A stretch of DNA of 64,000 nucleotides from a virus, in IMG/VR virus record IMGVR_UViG_3300029319_000002, positions 1 to 64,000 of that record. One strand, written 5' to 3'. Both the position numbers and the translations under genes were made by a program. This document shows, in pieces, positions 13,718 to 21,542 of this stretch; the first letter of the stretch is position 1; each line of letters begins with the position of its first letter. The notes under the pieces were generated by a model that ran no database searches, had not been told where the DNA came from, and was given only the letters and a program-made list of their open reading frames with translations.

Positions 13718-14406
13718 TGTTTGAACACGTTGAACTAGATCTCAGTCCTCTCGAAAGAGAAACCATTGATGGAGTTCGTTATTACAAAATACCAGATAAT
13801 CATAGTCTCCTCAAATTAGTTTCTATTACTTCGGTGATCAGTCACTACAATAAGGAGACTTTTGCTAAGTGGAGAGAAAAAGTTGGTGATGACAAAGCCA
13901 ATGAAATCACCAGAAAAGCAACTAGTAGGGGCACGGACTTTCATACTCTTGCTGAACATCTTCTTAATAATGATGAACTTCCATCAGGATCAGTTCAACC
14001 ACTTTCTGAATTCTTATATCTTATTGCAAAAGATGAACTAAAGAATATCAATAAAATTTATGGTCTAGAAAAAGCACTTTATAGTAAAGAGTTGGGAATT
14101 GCAGGAACTGTAGATTGTATTGCAGAATATAATAATGAGTTAGCAATCATTGACTTTAAGACAAGTAAAAAACCCAAACCCAGAGAGTGGGTTGAAGGTT
14201 ATTTTGTACAATGTGCAGCATACGCTTGCATGTTATATGAGATGACTGGTATAATTGTAAAGAAATTCGTCATCCTTATGGCTTGTGAAGACGGAGACTG
14301 TGTTGTCTATGAAGAATATGATAAAGCAACATACATCAAAAAATTGTCCCAATACATCACTAAATTTGTAAATGATAAACTTAATTACTATGAAAAAAAC
14401 GTTTGA
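13717..14406 (+). CDS. PD-(D/E)XK (RecB/Cas4-like) exonuclease
   Basis: A 229-residue nuclease. The motif set is visible: HTLAEHLL near residue 77 (metal-ligand His), GIAGTVDCIAEYNNELAIIDFKTSKKP at about 127-153 (Asp, then DxK), and a helix with Q and Y in YFVQCAAYACML. This is the RecB-type order used by phage and Cas4-like exonucleases. It probably helps in DNA degradation or recombination. It starts one base inside phoH and overlaps gp33, so it belongs to the replication/recombination block. Confidence 0.85.
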   Translation: MFEHVELDLSPLERETIDGVRYYKIPDNHSLLKLVSITSVISHYNKETFAKWREKVGDDKANEITRKATSRGTDFHTLAEHLLNNDELPSGSVQPLSEFLYLIAKDELKNINKIYGLEKALYSKELGIAGTVDCIAEYNNELAIIDFKTSKKPKPREWVEGYFVQCAAYACMLYEMTGIIVKKFVILMACEDGDCVVYEEYDKATYIKKLSQYITKFVNDKLNYYEKNV

Positions 14407-14647
14407 AGAAATTTCATCAGAGAAATTTATATCCCCAGCAAAGTTTTCGGAAGAAATCGAAAACATTGTCAAACGAAATCCAGAGTTTAACTATATCGAA
14501 GCAATAGTATCTTTCTGTGAAGAGAAGGGTATTGAAGTTGATGCCATCTCCAAATTAATTACAAAACCTTTGAAAGAAAAGATCAAGAGAGATGCAATCG
14601 AGCTAAATTATATGAAAAAAACATCGAGAGCAAAATTGCCTTTATGA
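14390..14647 (+). CDS. 33: Late transcription coactivator, gp33-like
   Basis: 85 residues from the ATG at 14390 (an in-frame ATG lies at 14372). The core FSEEIENIVKRNPEFNYIEAIVSFCEEKGIEVDAISKLI followed by TKPLKEKIKRDAIELNY is the signature of the cyanophage gp33 family. In T4, gp33 bridges the sliding clamp and RNA polymerase so that the gp55-polymerase reads TATAAATA late promoters. The abundance of CTAAATA/ATAAATA motifs in this window fits this. It overlaps the exonuclease and is coupled to gp59. Confidence 0.85.
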   Translation: MKKTFEEISSEKFISPAKFSEEIENIVKRNPEFNYIEAIVSFCEEKGIEVDAISKLITKPLKEKIKRDAIELNYMKKTSRAKLPL

Positions 14648-15243
14648 AAGTGACACCCTTTGAAGTTTATCAAACATATTTGTCATTCAAAAATCATTTT
14701 ACCAAAGAGAAGTATGATTACTTCAAATATTCTGGTAAAACTAATGCATCTATCACATCATTTAATAAACGTCGTGATAGATATTTCTTTGAAAAGATGT
14801 CACGACAAAAAAGTGATATTGAAATAAAAGAATATTTTCTATCAAACTTTATCACCGAAGATCCATCAAAGATTTGGATTAAAGAAATTATTCAAAACGG
14901 TGAAAATAGATATACTGATTGGAAAAAGAAAAATCAATCATTATCATATATCTTTAGTGAAGAAGTGACTTCAGTTTTTGAAACTAAAAACTTTGATGCC
15001 ATGTTCTCCACTAAAAAAGGACACCCAGTAGTATTCAAAAAATATTTGGGTGGGGAATTATCTATTGAAACAATGGTAATTCTTGATAAAATACTAGGGT
15101 TCAGAAATGATTTTGATTCTAAACTTACAGATCCTGTGTGGATATCCGTAAGTTTAATTTTAAAGAAGTACGAACCCTTTCTAAATATTGATGTATTTCA
15201 CTTTAAAAAAATATTGAAGGAGATTATTAAAAATGGCACTTGA
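14644..15243 (+). CDS. 59: Helicase loader gp59
   Basis: A 199-residue basic, alpha-helical protein with the gp59 layout: MKVTPFEVYQTYLSFKNHF at the start, DYFKYSGKTNAS and RRDRYFFEKMSR following, and a C-terminal helical half. T4 gp59 loads the gp41 replicative helicase on gp32-coated forks. It is coupled to gp33 (ATGA) and lies two genes before the gp32 gene, so the fork-assembly proteins are clustered. Confidence 0.9.
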   Translation: MKVTPFEVYQTYLSFKNHFTKEKYDYFKYSGKTNASITSFNKRRDRYFFEKMSRQKSDIEIKEYFLSNFITEDPSKIWIKEIIQNGENRYTDWKKKNQSLSYIFSEEVTSVFETKNFDAMFSTKKGHPVVFKKYLGGELSIETMVILDKILGFRNDFDSKLTDPVWISVSLILKKYEPFLNIDVFHFKKILKEIIKNGT

Positions 15244-15424
15244 AAACAATGAAGTTTTGCAAAATCTTATCCAACAACGCAAAGATTTGACAGAACAACT
15301 TGATTCTACTCGCATTACTTTAATTAAAGTCGAAGGTGCGATCGATGTTTTACAGCAAATTGAAAAATCTAAAGAAGAACCCTCAGATTCCGTAACACCA
15401 GAAGTAGTAGAAACAGATGAGTAA
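15233..15424 (+). CDS. Small coiled-coil protein
   Basis: A 63-residue protein, mostly one helix (residues about 6-48) with heptad-like leucines and isoleucines (LIQQRKDLTEQLDSTRITL, AIDVLQQIEKS), then an acidic disordered tail. It overlaps gp59 and the following DUF1825 gene. Function unknown. Confidence 0.7.
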   Translation: MALENNEVLQNLIQQRKDLTEQLDSTRITLIKVEGAIDVLQQIEKSKEEPSDSVTPEVVETDE

Positions 15425-15752
15425 TTTCTTTGACTCTGAAATGGTCAGTACAGAAATTGAAAGAATTTCCGAACTACAGGAAGTTCTTTATCATAAACTT
15501 CCAGAATTTCCTGAACTTGATAAGGAAGAAAAACTGGAATTAATTGCTATGTTAGAAGAACTTTTAGATAAGCAAAAAATTCTTTATACAAGATTATCTC
15601 TATCTGATGATCCTGCAGCAATTAAAATGAAAAATCATCTTGATTTACAAAAAACTATGTTAGGTGTTCCGCAAGATGTCTCTCCAAATCAAATTTTCGA
15701 TCAAATGAAAACGGTCATTGATAGATACTTAGATTTTATCGACAGAGAATAA
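15417..15752 (+). CDS. DUF1825 family protein
   Basis: A 111-residue protein closely resembling the cyanobacterial DUF1825 family: FFDSEMVSTEIERISELQE at the start, EEKLELIAMLEELLDKQKI in the middle and the very typical LYTRLSLSDDPAA at about residues 60-72. It is helical and soluble. The family is nearly restricted to cyanobacteria and their phages, so the gene is likely of host origin; function is unknown to me. It sits between gp59 and gp32. Confidence 0.85.
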   Translation: MSNFFDSEMVSTEIERISELQEVLYHKLPEFPELDKEEKLELIAMLEELLDKQKILYTRLSLSDDPAAIKMKNHLDLQKTMLGVPQDVSPNQIFDQMKTVIDRYLDFIDRE

Positions 15753-15803
15753 TAGGGATAGCAACCCCTCTAAAAGTTCTGTTTACCCTATTAGGAGAAA
15801 CAG

Positions 15804-15917
15804 ATGGCAAACTCACCAGTCGATAAGAGTAAAGAATTTATCAAGTCGGGGATGACCCTGATCACTGACCAAGCATCAGATCGACACTTGAAACGGGTTA
15901 AGAAAAAAACCAAATAA
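15804..15917 (+). CDS. 37-residue basic peptide
   Basis: A short basic protein (SKEFIKSGMTLITDQASDRH, then LKRVKKKTK) with an excellent ribosome binding site (TTAGGAGA). The upstream stretch 15751-15792 can form alternative hairpins. Function unknown; translation is likely given the binding site. Confidence 0.6.
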   Translation: MANSPVDKSKEFIKSGMTLITDQASDRHLKRVKKKTK

Positions 15918-15920
15918 ATA
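15914..15920 (+). promoter_or_regulatory. T4-type late promoter motif
   Basis: ATAAATA overlapping the stop of the 37-residue gene, 87 bases before gp32 and just upstream of the gp32 terminator/early promoter module. Confidence 0.45.
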
Positions 15921-15922
15921 TC

Positions 15923-15962
15923 AGGACGGTACTGAAAAACTCTTGACAGTGCCGTCCTTTTT
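15923..15962 (+). terminator. Intrinsic terminator upstream of gp32
   Basis: 10-bp stem AGGACGGTAC / GTGCCGTCCT (one G-U pair) at 15923-15932 and 15949-15958, loop of 16 bases holding TTGACA, then five T. Confidence 0.85.
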
Positions 15963-15971
15963 CGTTATACT
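15943..15971 (+). promoter_or_regulatory. Sigma70-type promoter for gp32
   Basis: TTGACA (15943-15948) in the terminator loop, 17-base spacer containing the right arm and T run, TATACT (15966-15971). Start about 30 bases before the gp32 ATG. Confidence 0.85.
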
Positions 15972-16006
15972 ATCCAAGTAATCCAATTTACACAGGCCAA
16001 ATCCAA

Positions 16007-16951
16007 ATGTCTTTTTCCGATCTAAAGAAACAATCCAAACTCGGTTCCCTCACCCAGAAACTGGTGAAGGAAGTCGAAAAACTAAACAGTAATCCTAACT
16101 CTGATGACCGTCTCTGGAAACCCCAAGTAGACAAGTCCGGTAACGGTTACTCTGTCATTCGTTTCCTCCCTGCCGTCGAAGGTGAAGAACTTCCTTGGGC
16201 AAAGGTATACAACCATGCTTTCCAAGGTTCCGGTGGTTGGTTGATTGAGAACTGCCTCACTTCTGTCGGTGGTAAGTGTCCCGTTTGTGAGTCCAACAGT
16301 GAACTGTGGAACTCTGGTACTGATGCAAACAAAGAACTTGCTCGTACTCGTAAACGTAAACTCTCCTACTACGCAAACATCTATGTCGTAAAGGATCCTG
16401 CCAATCCTGAGAATGAAGGTCGTGTATTCCTTTATAAGTTTGGCAAGAAGATCTTTGACAAGATCATGGGTGCTATGCAACCTGAGTTTGAAGATGAAAC
16501 TCCTATCAACCCCTTCGACTTCTGGGAAGGTGCTGACTTCAAACTGAAGATCAAGAAGGTTGCAGGTTATTGGAACTATGATTCCTCTGAGTTCGCACGT
16601 CAGGCACCTTTGCTGGACGACGATGATGCTATGGAAGCAATCTGGAAGAAGCAGTATGCTCTTGCACCTTTCCTTGATGCAGGTGAGTTCAAGACTTACG
16701 AAGAACTAAAGACTCGTCTAGACTATGTTCTTGGTAACAAGGGCACTCCCCGTTTCCAAGATCAGGAGACTGTAGAGGAGGAAGAGCAGTTCCGTCGTGA
16801 GAACCGTGGAGAGGCAGTACCTATGCCACAGTCGATGCGTAATGAACTAGATTCACTCAGTGATGGACGTGACTTCAATAGTTCTGATATTACCCCCACT
16901 GATGATGAAGATGATACTCTAAGTTATTTCCAAAAACTTGCTGAAAGCTGA
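16007..16951 (+). CDS. 32: Single-stranded DNA-binding protein gp32
   Basis: A 314-residue gp32. Residues 1-25 form the basic self-association segment (DLKKQSKLGSLTQKLVKE). The zinc motif of the OB-fold core is visible: NHAF near 67, ENCLTS near 78, and KCPVCES near 87-90, corresponding to the His/Cys/Cys/Cys ligands of T4 gp32. The C-terminus is acidic (SDITPTDDEDDTLSYFQK) as needed for protein contacts with gp59 and polymerase. It coats single-stranded DNA in replication, recombination and repair. It has its own early promoter and ends on a terminator. Confidence 0.96.
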   Translation: MSFSDLKKQSKLGSLTQKLVKEVEKLNSNPNSDDRLWKPQVDKSGNGYSVIRFLPAVEGEELPWAKVYNHAFQGSGGWLIENCLTSVGGKCPVCESNSELWNSGTDANKELARTRKRKLSYYANIYVVKDPANPENEGRVFLYKFGKKIFDKIMGAMQPEFEDETPINPFDFWEGADFKLKIKKVAGYWNYDSSEFARQAPLLDDDDAMEAIWKKQYALAPFLDAGEFKTYEELKTRLDYVLGNKGTPRFQDQETVEEEEQFRRENRGEAVPMPQSMRNELDSLSDGRDFNSSDITPTDDEDDTLSYFQKLAES

Positions 16952-17034
16952 TGGATGTATTTTTTATCGCACTATACCTTTTTGGCATAGTGCTTTTTTT
17001 TACTTGGGGTCTAGGAGAAGATTCTAAAGATTAG
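16951..17034 (+). CDS. 27-residue membrane peptide over the gp32 terminator
   Basis: An open frame sharing one base with the gp32 stop: one hydrophobic helix (VFFIALYLFGIVLFFTWG) and tail GEDSKD. The gp32 terminator hairpin lies inside it and its last 11 bases overlap the end of gp53 on the other strand. It may be a chance reading of the T-rich terminator, so confidence is low. Confidence 0.3.
   Translation: MDVFFIALYLFGIVLFFTWGLGEDSKD
16969..17001 (+). terminator. Terminator of gp32
   Basis: Stem GCACTAT / ATAGTGC (16969-16975, 16987-16993), loop of 11 bases, followed by eight T. It closes the gp32 unit before the convergent gp53 operon. Confidence 0.85.
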
Positions 17035-17662
17035 GATTAGATACTAATTTAATTCCTCTGTTTATAAATTGGGAAGATCTTCCATATCTTAAGGAATTGA
17101 ATTCTTCTGATAATTTTTCAGCATATTGAGATCGTAAAAGAACGATGTTTCTCTTAGCATCGTTCTTTTTTCTTTCTATATCTAAAAAAAGTACCGGTTT
17201 AATGGGAGATGTAGTGGAGTTTGTTATGGGATTGGTAAAGGTAAAAGTAGAGTCAACTCTCAGTCCTGCAGGTAATAATAGTCTTCCTTGACTATCTCTA
17301 ATTTCTGTTGTTTCATAATATGCAATATCAGTATAACTTTGTTCTTTATATTTGTTATCAAGATATTCATAGAATTTGAAATCTTCTATGGGCCACTCAT
17401 TATAGACATCAATAATATTATTTGATAGTAAAACTATCCAATCAAGTCTAGGATTTCCATAAATTTTATCGGCAACATTATCAGGTCTTTCATTACCTTT
17501 GATTTTGTATTTTGTATTGAAAGATAAGTTCTGAAAAATATCTTCTCTTATTTTCAATCGAACAAAAAAGTTCTTGACATCATCTAAGTCAAATAAAGAA
17601 TTTGACTTAGGATTTAGTGATGGGTATTTTAAATTGGGAAGGGAGCTTAAGTAATTAGCCAT
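17024..17662 (-). CDS. 53: Baseplate wedge protein gp53
   Basis: A 212-residue gp53-like baseplate wedge subunit. Diagnostic segments are YKIKGNERPDNVADKIYGNPRLDWIVLLSNNIIDVYNEWP (residues about 52-91), a LysM-like region that is conserved across T4-like gp53 proteins. In T4, gp53 joins wedges around the hub. It is last in a minus-strand operon gp4-unknown-gp48-gp53; its ATG overlaps the stop of gp48 by one base. Length is close to T4 gp53 (196 residues). Confidence 0.9.
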   Translation of the reverse strand: MANYLSSLPNLKYPSLNPKSNSLFDLDDVKNFFVRLKIREDIFQNLSFNTKYKIKGNERPDNVADKIYGNPRLDWIVLLSNNIIDVYNEWPIEDFKFYEYLDNKYKEQSYTDIAYYETTEIRDSQGRLLLPAGLRVDSTFTFTNPITNSTTSPIKPVLFLDIERKKNDAKRNIVLLRSQYAEKLSEEFNSLRYGRSSQFINRGIKLVSNPNL

Positions 17663-19020
17663 TAGAATCCTACGTCGTCTACATCCATTTTCTCTGGAAC
17701 AGAGAGGAACTCTGGGGGTTCTTCATAATCATCATAGAATATAGGTGTGAGTTCAGTAAATGATAAAGCCATACTCACACTGACTGGTTGAGAGTCATCT
17801 TGATATGTAGCATAACCATTTGGAGCATAGTTGATACCAACACCTTGACATGCACATATCTTAAACTTATTTAATCCTTTAATATGATCCTCTAGACCTT
17901 TTCTATATGACACTCTGAATACATTAGGACTTTTTAAGAAAAAAGCAGAATTACTGCTTCCTAAAACAGATTTCTTTGGTGCAGATCCTTGCTTGAAAAA
18001 TCTGATAATTTTTCTAACCTCTTTTGCTTCAGTATTATTTCTAGGAGCAAATTGAAAAGCAAAACTGAACTGCCTTAGATTTTGTCCACTGAATAATAAT
18101 TCTAGATTTTTATTGGTTACTCTTCCAGATGATCTAGTCAGGATTTCTTCAGGACTAACTCCAAATCCAATTGCATTCGTAGCAGAAGAAATAAGTTGCC
18201 TTCTCAGGATGTCTCCAAATACAGGATTGTTTAATACATTTCCCATTTCTTTTAGTCCACCTGAAGCCACTTCTCCAATTTTTGACATTGCTGCTCCCAC
18301 TCCCTCACTCGCTCCGGTGTTTATGACATCTCCAACAGCATTTGCAACACCCATACTAGCTGCTACTGCTGCAGCTTGTCCTGGTCCAATTCTAGAATCA
18401 TTCCAACTTACTGTGTTTTGATCTCCAATCCCATTAGGTATTGGGAGTCTTACAGATCCAAGTAATACTTCAATGGGTTCAACTTTCTGAATACCAGTAA
18501 ATGTATCTGAAAAACTTTGACTAAAGAGAGCAGATGTTGGTGGTTTATATGAAAATTGTTCGATATAAAGATTATCTTGTCCTTCAGAATATTGAGCATC
18601 AATTGGATAAACTAGAGCACCAAAATTTCTATCCTTAGTTGTTTCGTTATAATCTCCTCCATCACCCTCAAATATTGGAAGAATACCGGGACCATTGCCA
18701 ACATTTGGGGATGAATTACCATTAACATTATTATCAGTTTCAGTATTAGCACTACTTTGCTTAGTATTATTCAAAAACTGATTTGTTTCTTCTGCAGTAG
18801 AAAAATTTAAGTCTGATGTTAGAACATTAGTTGCAAATGGAACATTATTTTGAGTCTTAAAAATTTCGTCTGCTAATCCTTGATTTTGATTATTACTAAA
18901 ATATTCTGATGGAGATATCGTTTCACCATTGCTCGCATTATAAATCGCAGTAAGACCACCACTCTCTTGATTCAGAGCACCAAAATATCCATTTATGGTA
19001 TTTGTATTTTTATAAGCCAT
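17662..19020 (-). CDS. 48: Baseplate tail-tube cap protein gp48
   Basis: A 452-residue protein with a Gln/Asn-rich, probably disordered first 140 residues (NTKQSSANTETDNNVNGN) and a folded C-terminal half containing ELLFSGQNLRQFSFAFQFAPRNNTEAKEVRKIIRFFKQG, the hallmark of gp48-type tail-tube-fold proteins. T4 gp48 sits on the hub and, with gp54, starts polymerisation of the tail tube. A hydrophobic alanine/glycine region lies near residues 215-265. Position between gp53 and gp4 agrees with cyanophage order. Confidence 0.85.
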   Translation of the reverse strand: MAYKNTNTINGYFGALNQESGGLTAIYNASNGETISPSEYFSNNQNQGLADEIFKTQNNVPFATNVLTSDLNFSTAEETNQFLNNTKQSSANTETDNNVNGNSSPNVGNGPGILPIFEGDGGDYNETTKDRNFGALVYPIDAQYSEGQDNLYIEQFSYKPPTSALFSQSFSDTFTGIQKVEPIEVLLGSVRLPIPNGIGDQNTVSWNDSRIGPGQAAAVAASMGVANAVGDVINTGASEGVGAAMSKIGEVASGGLKEMGNVLNNPVFGDILRRQLISSATNAIGFGVSPEEILTRSSGRVTNKNLELLFSGQNLRQFSFAFQFAPRNNTEAKEVRKIIRFFKQGSAPKKSVLGSSNSAFFLKSPNVFRVSYRKGLEDHIKGLNKFKICACQGVGINYAPNGYATYQDDSQPVSVSMALSFTELTPIFYDDYEEPPEFLSVPEKMDVDDVGF

Positions 19021-19024
19021 TCGG

Positions 19025-19561
19025 TTAACTTCTCCAGATTTTTCTGCTTATGATGGTGTCTCCACTTGCATCTACGAACTGTTCAACAGGCAAAACGGAG
19101 ACTCCTTCATAGTTTGTAGGAGTTACTCTATTGAATGACGATTGTATTTGACTGAACAAGTATCTATGTATAGTCTTATTTGGCACAATAATGCCATCTC
19201 CTTTATTTATCAATGATTTTGCATATCCAGGTCGAATAGTTGGGGATAAGTAATGTAAATTTGCACCAAGAAATGAGGATTCCTCTACTTCTATCACATA
19301 TACTAATGGATATAAGTCATGGTAAGGATATTTTTCAGGATATGCAGCAGAATATGAAAAGAAATACATCTCTCCAGGTTCTACTCCACCCCTTTCTTCA
19401 GATTCATCGTCCGGAGTATCATCATCTTCATTAAAAGTTTGTTGTAGATATTCGATCAATTTAGAACGATACCACTCTTTACTTCTATTTTTACCTAATG
19501 CATCTTTTTGTATTTGCTCAAAGACTGGTCCAGATACACTACTAGAAAATCCTTTACTCAT
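19025..19561 (-). CDS. Unknown structural-module protein
   Basis: A 178-residue soluble protein: SKGFSSSVSGPVFEQIQKDALG and NRSKEWYRSKLIEYLQQTF at the start, an acidic insert DDDTPDDESEERGG, then a beta-rich domain PGEMYFFSYSAAYPEKYPYHD with PLVYVIEVEESSFLGANLHYL. The region around PGYAKSLINKGDGIIVPNKTIHRYL is also structured. It overlaps gp4 by four bases and is certainly part of the late structural operon. I do not recognise a T4 counterpart. Confidence 0.75.
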   Translation of the reverse strand: MSKGFSSSVSGPVFEQIQKDALGKNRSKEWYRSKLIEYLQQTFNEDDDTPDDESEERGGVEPGEMYFFSYSAAYPEKYPYHDLYPLVYVIEVEESSFLGANLHYLSPTIRPGYAKSLINKGDGIIVPNKTIHRYLFSQIQSSFNRVTPTNYEGVSVLPVEQFVDASGDTIISRKIWRS

Positions 19562-19995
19562 ATACCTAGTTCCTTTTCTGTGAGAATCTTAAAGTCCCAT
19601 AGACGATCTTCACAAAATTCTTCAGCAGCTCTCCACTTTGCTTGATTGACACCATAAGTAACAACCTCATTCATCCAAGTTTTTGTTTTTCGTTTTGGAC
19701 TCATGTTAGGTTTCTTAGTTTGCTTTAGTGGTTTTATTTCAATCAAACTTTTTTGAATATTTCCTTGTCTATTTCTATACTTAATATAGAAGTCTGGAAA
19801 ATAACGATGAACTCTATTATCCTTTGGTGAGACATAAGGTATCCATAACTCTTCACTACCCCACTCTAAAATATTTTCATTCTTATCACAGTAATTCATG
19901 AACTTAAGTTCCCAGAGAGATCTATAAACAATATTTGATGGATCACCCTTATACTTTAAATAGTTGGATGGTCTAAATTTCCCCGAATAACTCAT
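19558..19995 (-). CDS. 4: Head completion protein gp4
   Basis: A 145-residue protein starting MSYSGKFRPSNYLKYKGDPS, as in T4 gp4 (gp50/65), with YRSLWELKFMNYCD and WGSEELWIPYVSPKDNRVHRYFPDFYIKYRN. The order E...PDFYIK...LIEIKP has the look of a PD-(D/E)XK nuclease-type fold, as noted for gp4 homologues. It completes the DNA-filled head before tail joining. First gene of the minus-strand operon, 29 bases from a late promoter motif. Confidence 0.93.
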   Translation of the reverse strand: MSYSGKFRPSNYLKYKGDPSNIVYRSLWELKFMNYCDKNENILEWGSEELWIPYVSPKDNRVHRYFPDFYIKYRNRQGNIQKSLIEIKPLKQTKKPNMSPKRKTKTWMNEVVTYGVNQAKWRAAEEFCEDRLWDFKILTEKELGI

Positions 19996-20023
19996 ACATA
20001 GTATAGTAGTCTTATGTAAAAAA

Positions 20024-20030
20024 TATTTAG
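20024..20030 (-). promoter_or_regulatory. T4-type late promoter motif, minus strand
   Basis: TATTTAG on the plus strand, which is CTAAATA on the minus strand, 28 bases before the gp4 ATG. It would drive gp4, the unknown gene, gp48 and gp53. Confidence 0.65.
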
Positions 20031-20032
20031 GG

Positions 20033-20761
20033 ATGAGTCAGTACATACCTTTTTTAAATTATAATGTTGCCGATATCCTGACTCTTTTTGGAGAACCCTC
20101 TTTATCTACTTTTTACATGGTATTTCTACCTGTGGGTGAAGTAGGTTCTAATTTAGCTAACGCATTCAAAGAAGCAGAATTATATAATACATCAAAAGAT
20201 GGATATAGACTTGAGGAAAAAATGTCCTTACTATGTTCTGATGCAACTCTTCCAGGATCTACATTTAACACTGTAGAAGTTAGAGGAAATCGTCAAGGAA
20301 TCACTGAGAGAGTTGCAAATTATAAAATATATCCACCAGTAGATTTTTCATTTATGGTAGACGCTGGACACTCAGTAATTCGTCTATTTGAAACTTGGAT
20401 GGGATTCATCTCTCCTTTAAATGGTGATCCAGATGATCCAACATCATATTATAAATTTAGATATCCTGATGAATATATTTTAGATTTTTATATCGTAAAA
20501 TTTGAGAAAAATGAAACCGCATTTGATCCAGGTGCTTCCAATTCACTAGAAATATTTCAGCAGTCTACAAAAACAGCTTATAAGTTTAAACGTGCATATC
20601 CTGCAAATATGGCATCCATTCCGTTGTCATATGATGGATCTTCACTAATCAAGTCTAGTATTACTTTTAACTATGATCGATATTATGCCTTCGATGTCGA
20701 AAAAGATATCACACCAACATTCATTAAAGAGTTTATTGATAACATCGTAAAGGGTGGATAA
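20033..20761 (+). CDS. Tail-tube-fold protein, probably gp54 (tube initiator)
   Basis: A 242-residue protein. The region CSDATLPGSTFNTVEVRGN...TERVANYKIYPPVDFSFMVDAGHSVIRLFETWMGFISP is typical of tail-tube-type proteins (a loop after ATLPG, then beta strands). It ends with YAFDVEKDITPTFIKEFIDNIV. Its place beside gp4/gp48 and before the hub genes suggests gp54, the baseplate tail-tube initiator, rather than the major tube protein gp19, but sequence alone does not separate the two. It is divergent from gp4. Confidence 0.65.
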   Translation: MSQYIPFLNYNVADILTLFGEPSLSTFYMVFLPVGEVGSNLANAFKEAELYNTSKDGYRLEEKMSLLCSDATLPGSTFNTVEVRGNRQGITERVANYKIYPPVDFSFMVDAGHSVIRLFETWMGFISPLNGDPDDPTSYYKFRYPDEYILDFYIVKFEKNETAFDPGASNSLEIFQQSTKTAYKFKRAYPANMASIPLSYDGSSLIKSSITFNYDRYYAFDVEKDITPTFIKEFIDNIVKGG

Positions 20762-20764
20762 ATA
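20758..20764 (+). promoter_or_regulatory. T4-type late promoter motif
   Basis: ATAAATA overlapping the previous stop, 29 bases before the gp26-like ATG at 20794. Confidence 0.6.
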
Positions 20765-20793
20765 AAAACACATAATGTTTATGATGTCATAAC

Positions 20794-21522
20794 ATGCCTT
20801 TACCAAAAATTGCTACTCCCAAGTATGAATTGGAGTTACCTTCAACTGGAGAAACTATTGAATATAGACCATTTTTAGTCAAAGAAGAAAAAATTCTTGT
20901 GCTTGCTCTGGAAAGTGGTAGTCAGAATCAAATTACTAAAGCAGTAAAAGATGTTTTGAAGAATTGCATCTCTACGAAAGGGATCAAAATTGATAAACTT
21001 CCCACCTTTGATATCGAATATCTTTTCTTAAATGTTCGTGCAAAATCCATTGGAGAGAGTGTAGATGTAGAGGTCATCTGTCCTGATGATGGTCGAACTA
21101 CTGTGAAAAAGACTATCTATCTTGATGAAATTGAAGTTAAAAAGAGTGATGATCACAATCCAGTGATTGAAGTTGGAAATGGATATTTTGTAAAGATGAA
21201 ATATCCCTCACTAGATCAATTTATTGAAAATAACTTTGAAGTTGAAGACAATAAAACTGATGAAAATTTTAAGAAATCTTTGAGTTTGATTGCATCTTGT
21301 ATTGATTCTGTATACAATCAGGATGAAGCATGGGATCCCTCTGATTGTACAAAGAAAGAACTAACTGACTTTATCGAGTCACTGAATAGCACACAGTTTA
21401 AGAAAATTGAAAAGTTCTTTGAAACTGTTCCTAAGTTAGCACACACATTTAAGATTACAAATCCCGAAACTAAGGTTGAAAGTGAGGTAACAATTGAGGG
21501 ATTAGCAAGTTTTTTCGCATAA
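20794..21522 (+). CDS. gp26/gp51-type baseplate hub protein, likely tail assembly chaperone
   Basis: A 242-residue protein of the T4 gp26/gp51 baseplate-hub family: beta-rich start (IATPKYELELPSTGETIEYRPFLVKEEKILVLALES), a middle with VRAKSIGESVDVEVICPDDGR, and a helical C-terminal half (IASCIDSVYNQDEAW, FIESLNSTQFKKIEKFFETVP). T4 gp51 acts as an assembly catalyst for the hub and gp26 is needed in hub formation. The gene ends at a T TTT TTC heptamer followed by UAA and a hairpin, in position to add a 63-residue extension by -1 frameshifting. It lies between the tube protein and the tape-measure-like gene, the place of lambda-type tail chaperones. Confidence 0.82.
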   Translation: MPLPKIATPKYELELPSTGETIEYRPFLVKEEKILVLALESGSQNQITKAVKDVLKNCISTKGIKIDKLPTFDIEYLFLNVRAKSIGESVDVEVICPDDGRTTVKKTIYLDEIEVKKSDDHNPVIEVGNGYFVKMKYPSLDQFIENNFEVEDNKTDENFKKSLSLIASCIDSVYNQDEAWDPSDCTKKELTDFIESLNSTQFKKIEKFFETVPKLAHTFKITNPETKVESEVTIEGLASFFA

Positions 21523-21542
21523 CGATAGGTCATAATGACCTA
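21510..21542 (+). promoter_or_regulatory. Programmed -1 frameshift signal (slippery site plus hairpin)
   Basis: T TTT TTC at 21510-21516 is a canonical X XXY YYZ heptamer in the gp26 frame. The zero-frame UAA stop is at 21520-21522. A perfect 7-bp stem TAGGTCA / TGACCTA (21526-21532, 21536-21542) with loop TAA starts 9 bases after the heptamer. Heptamer, stop and hairpin have the spacing of known -1 frameshift sites. Confidence 0.75.

Noticed and set aside
16082-16480. 132-codon open frame on the minus strand
   Set aside because: Opposite the zinc-binding core of gp32, no start signal and no recognisable protein features.
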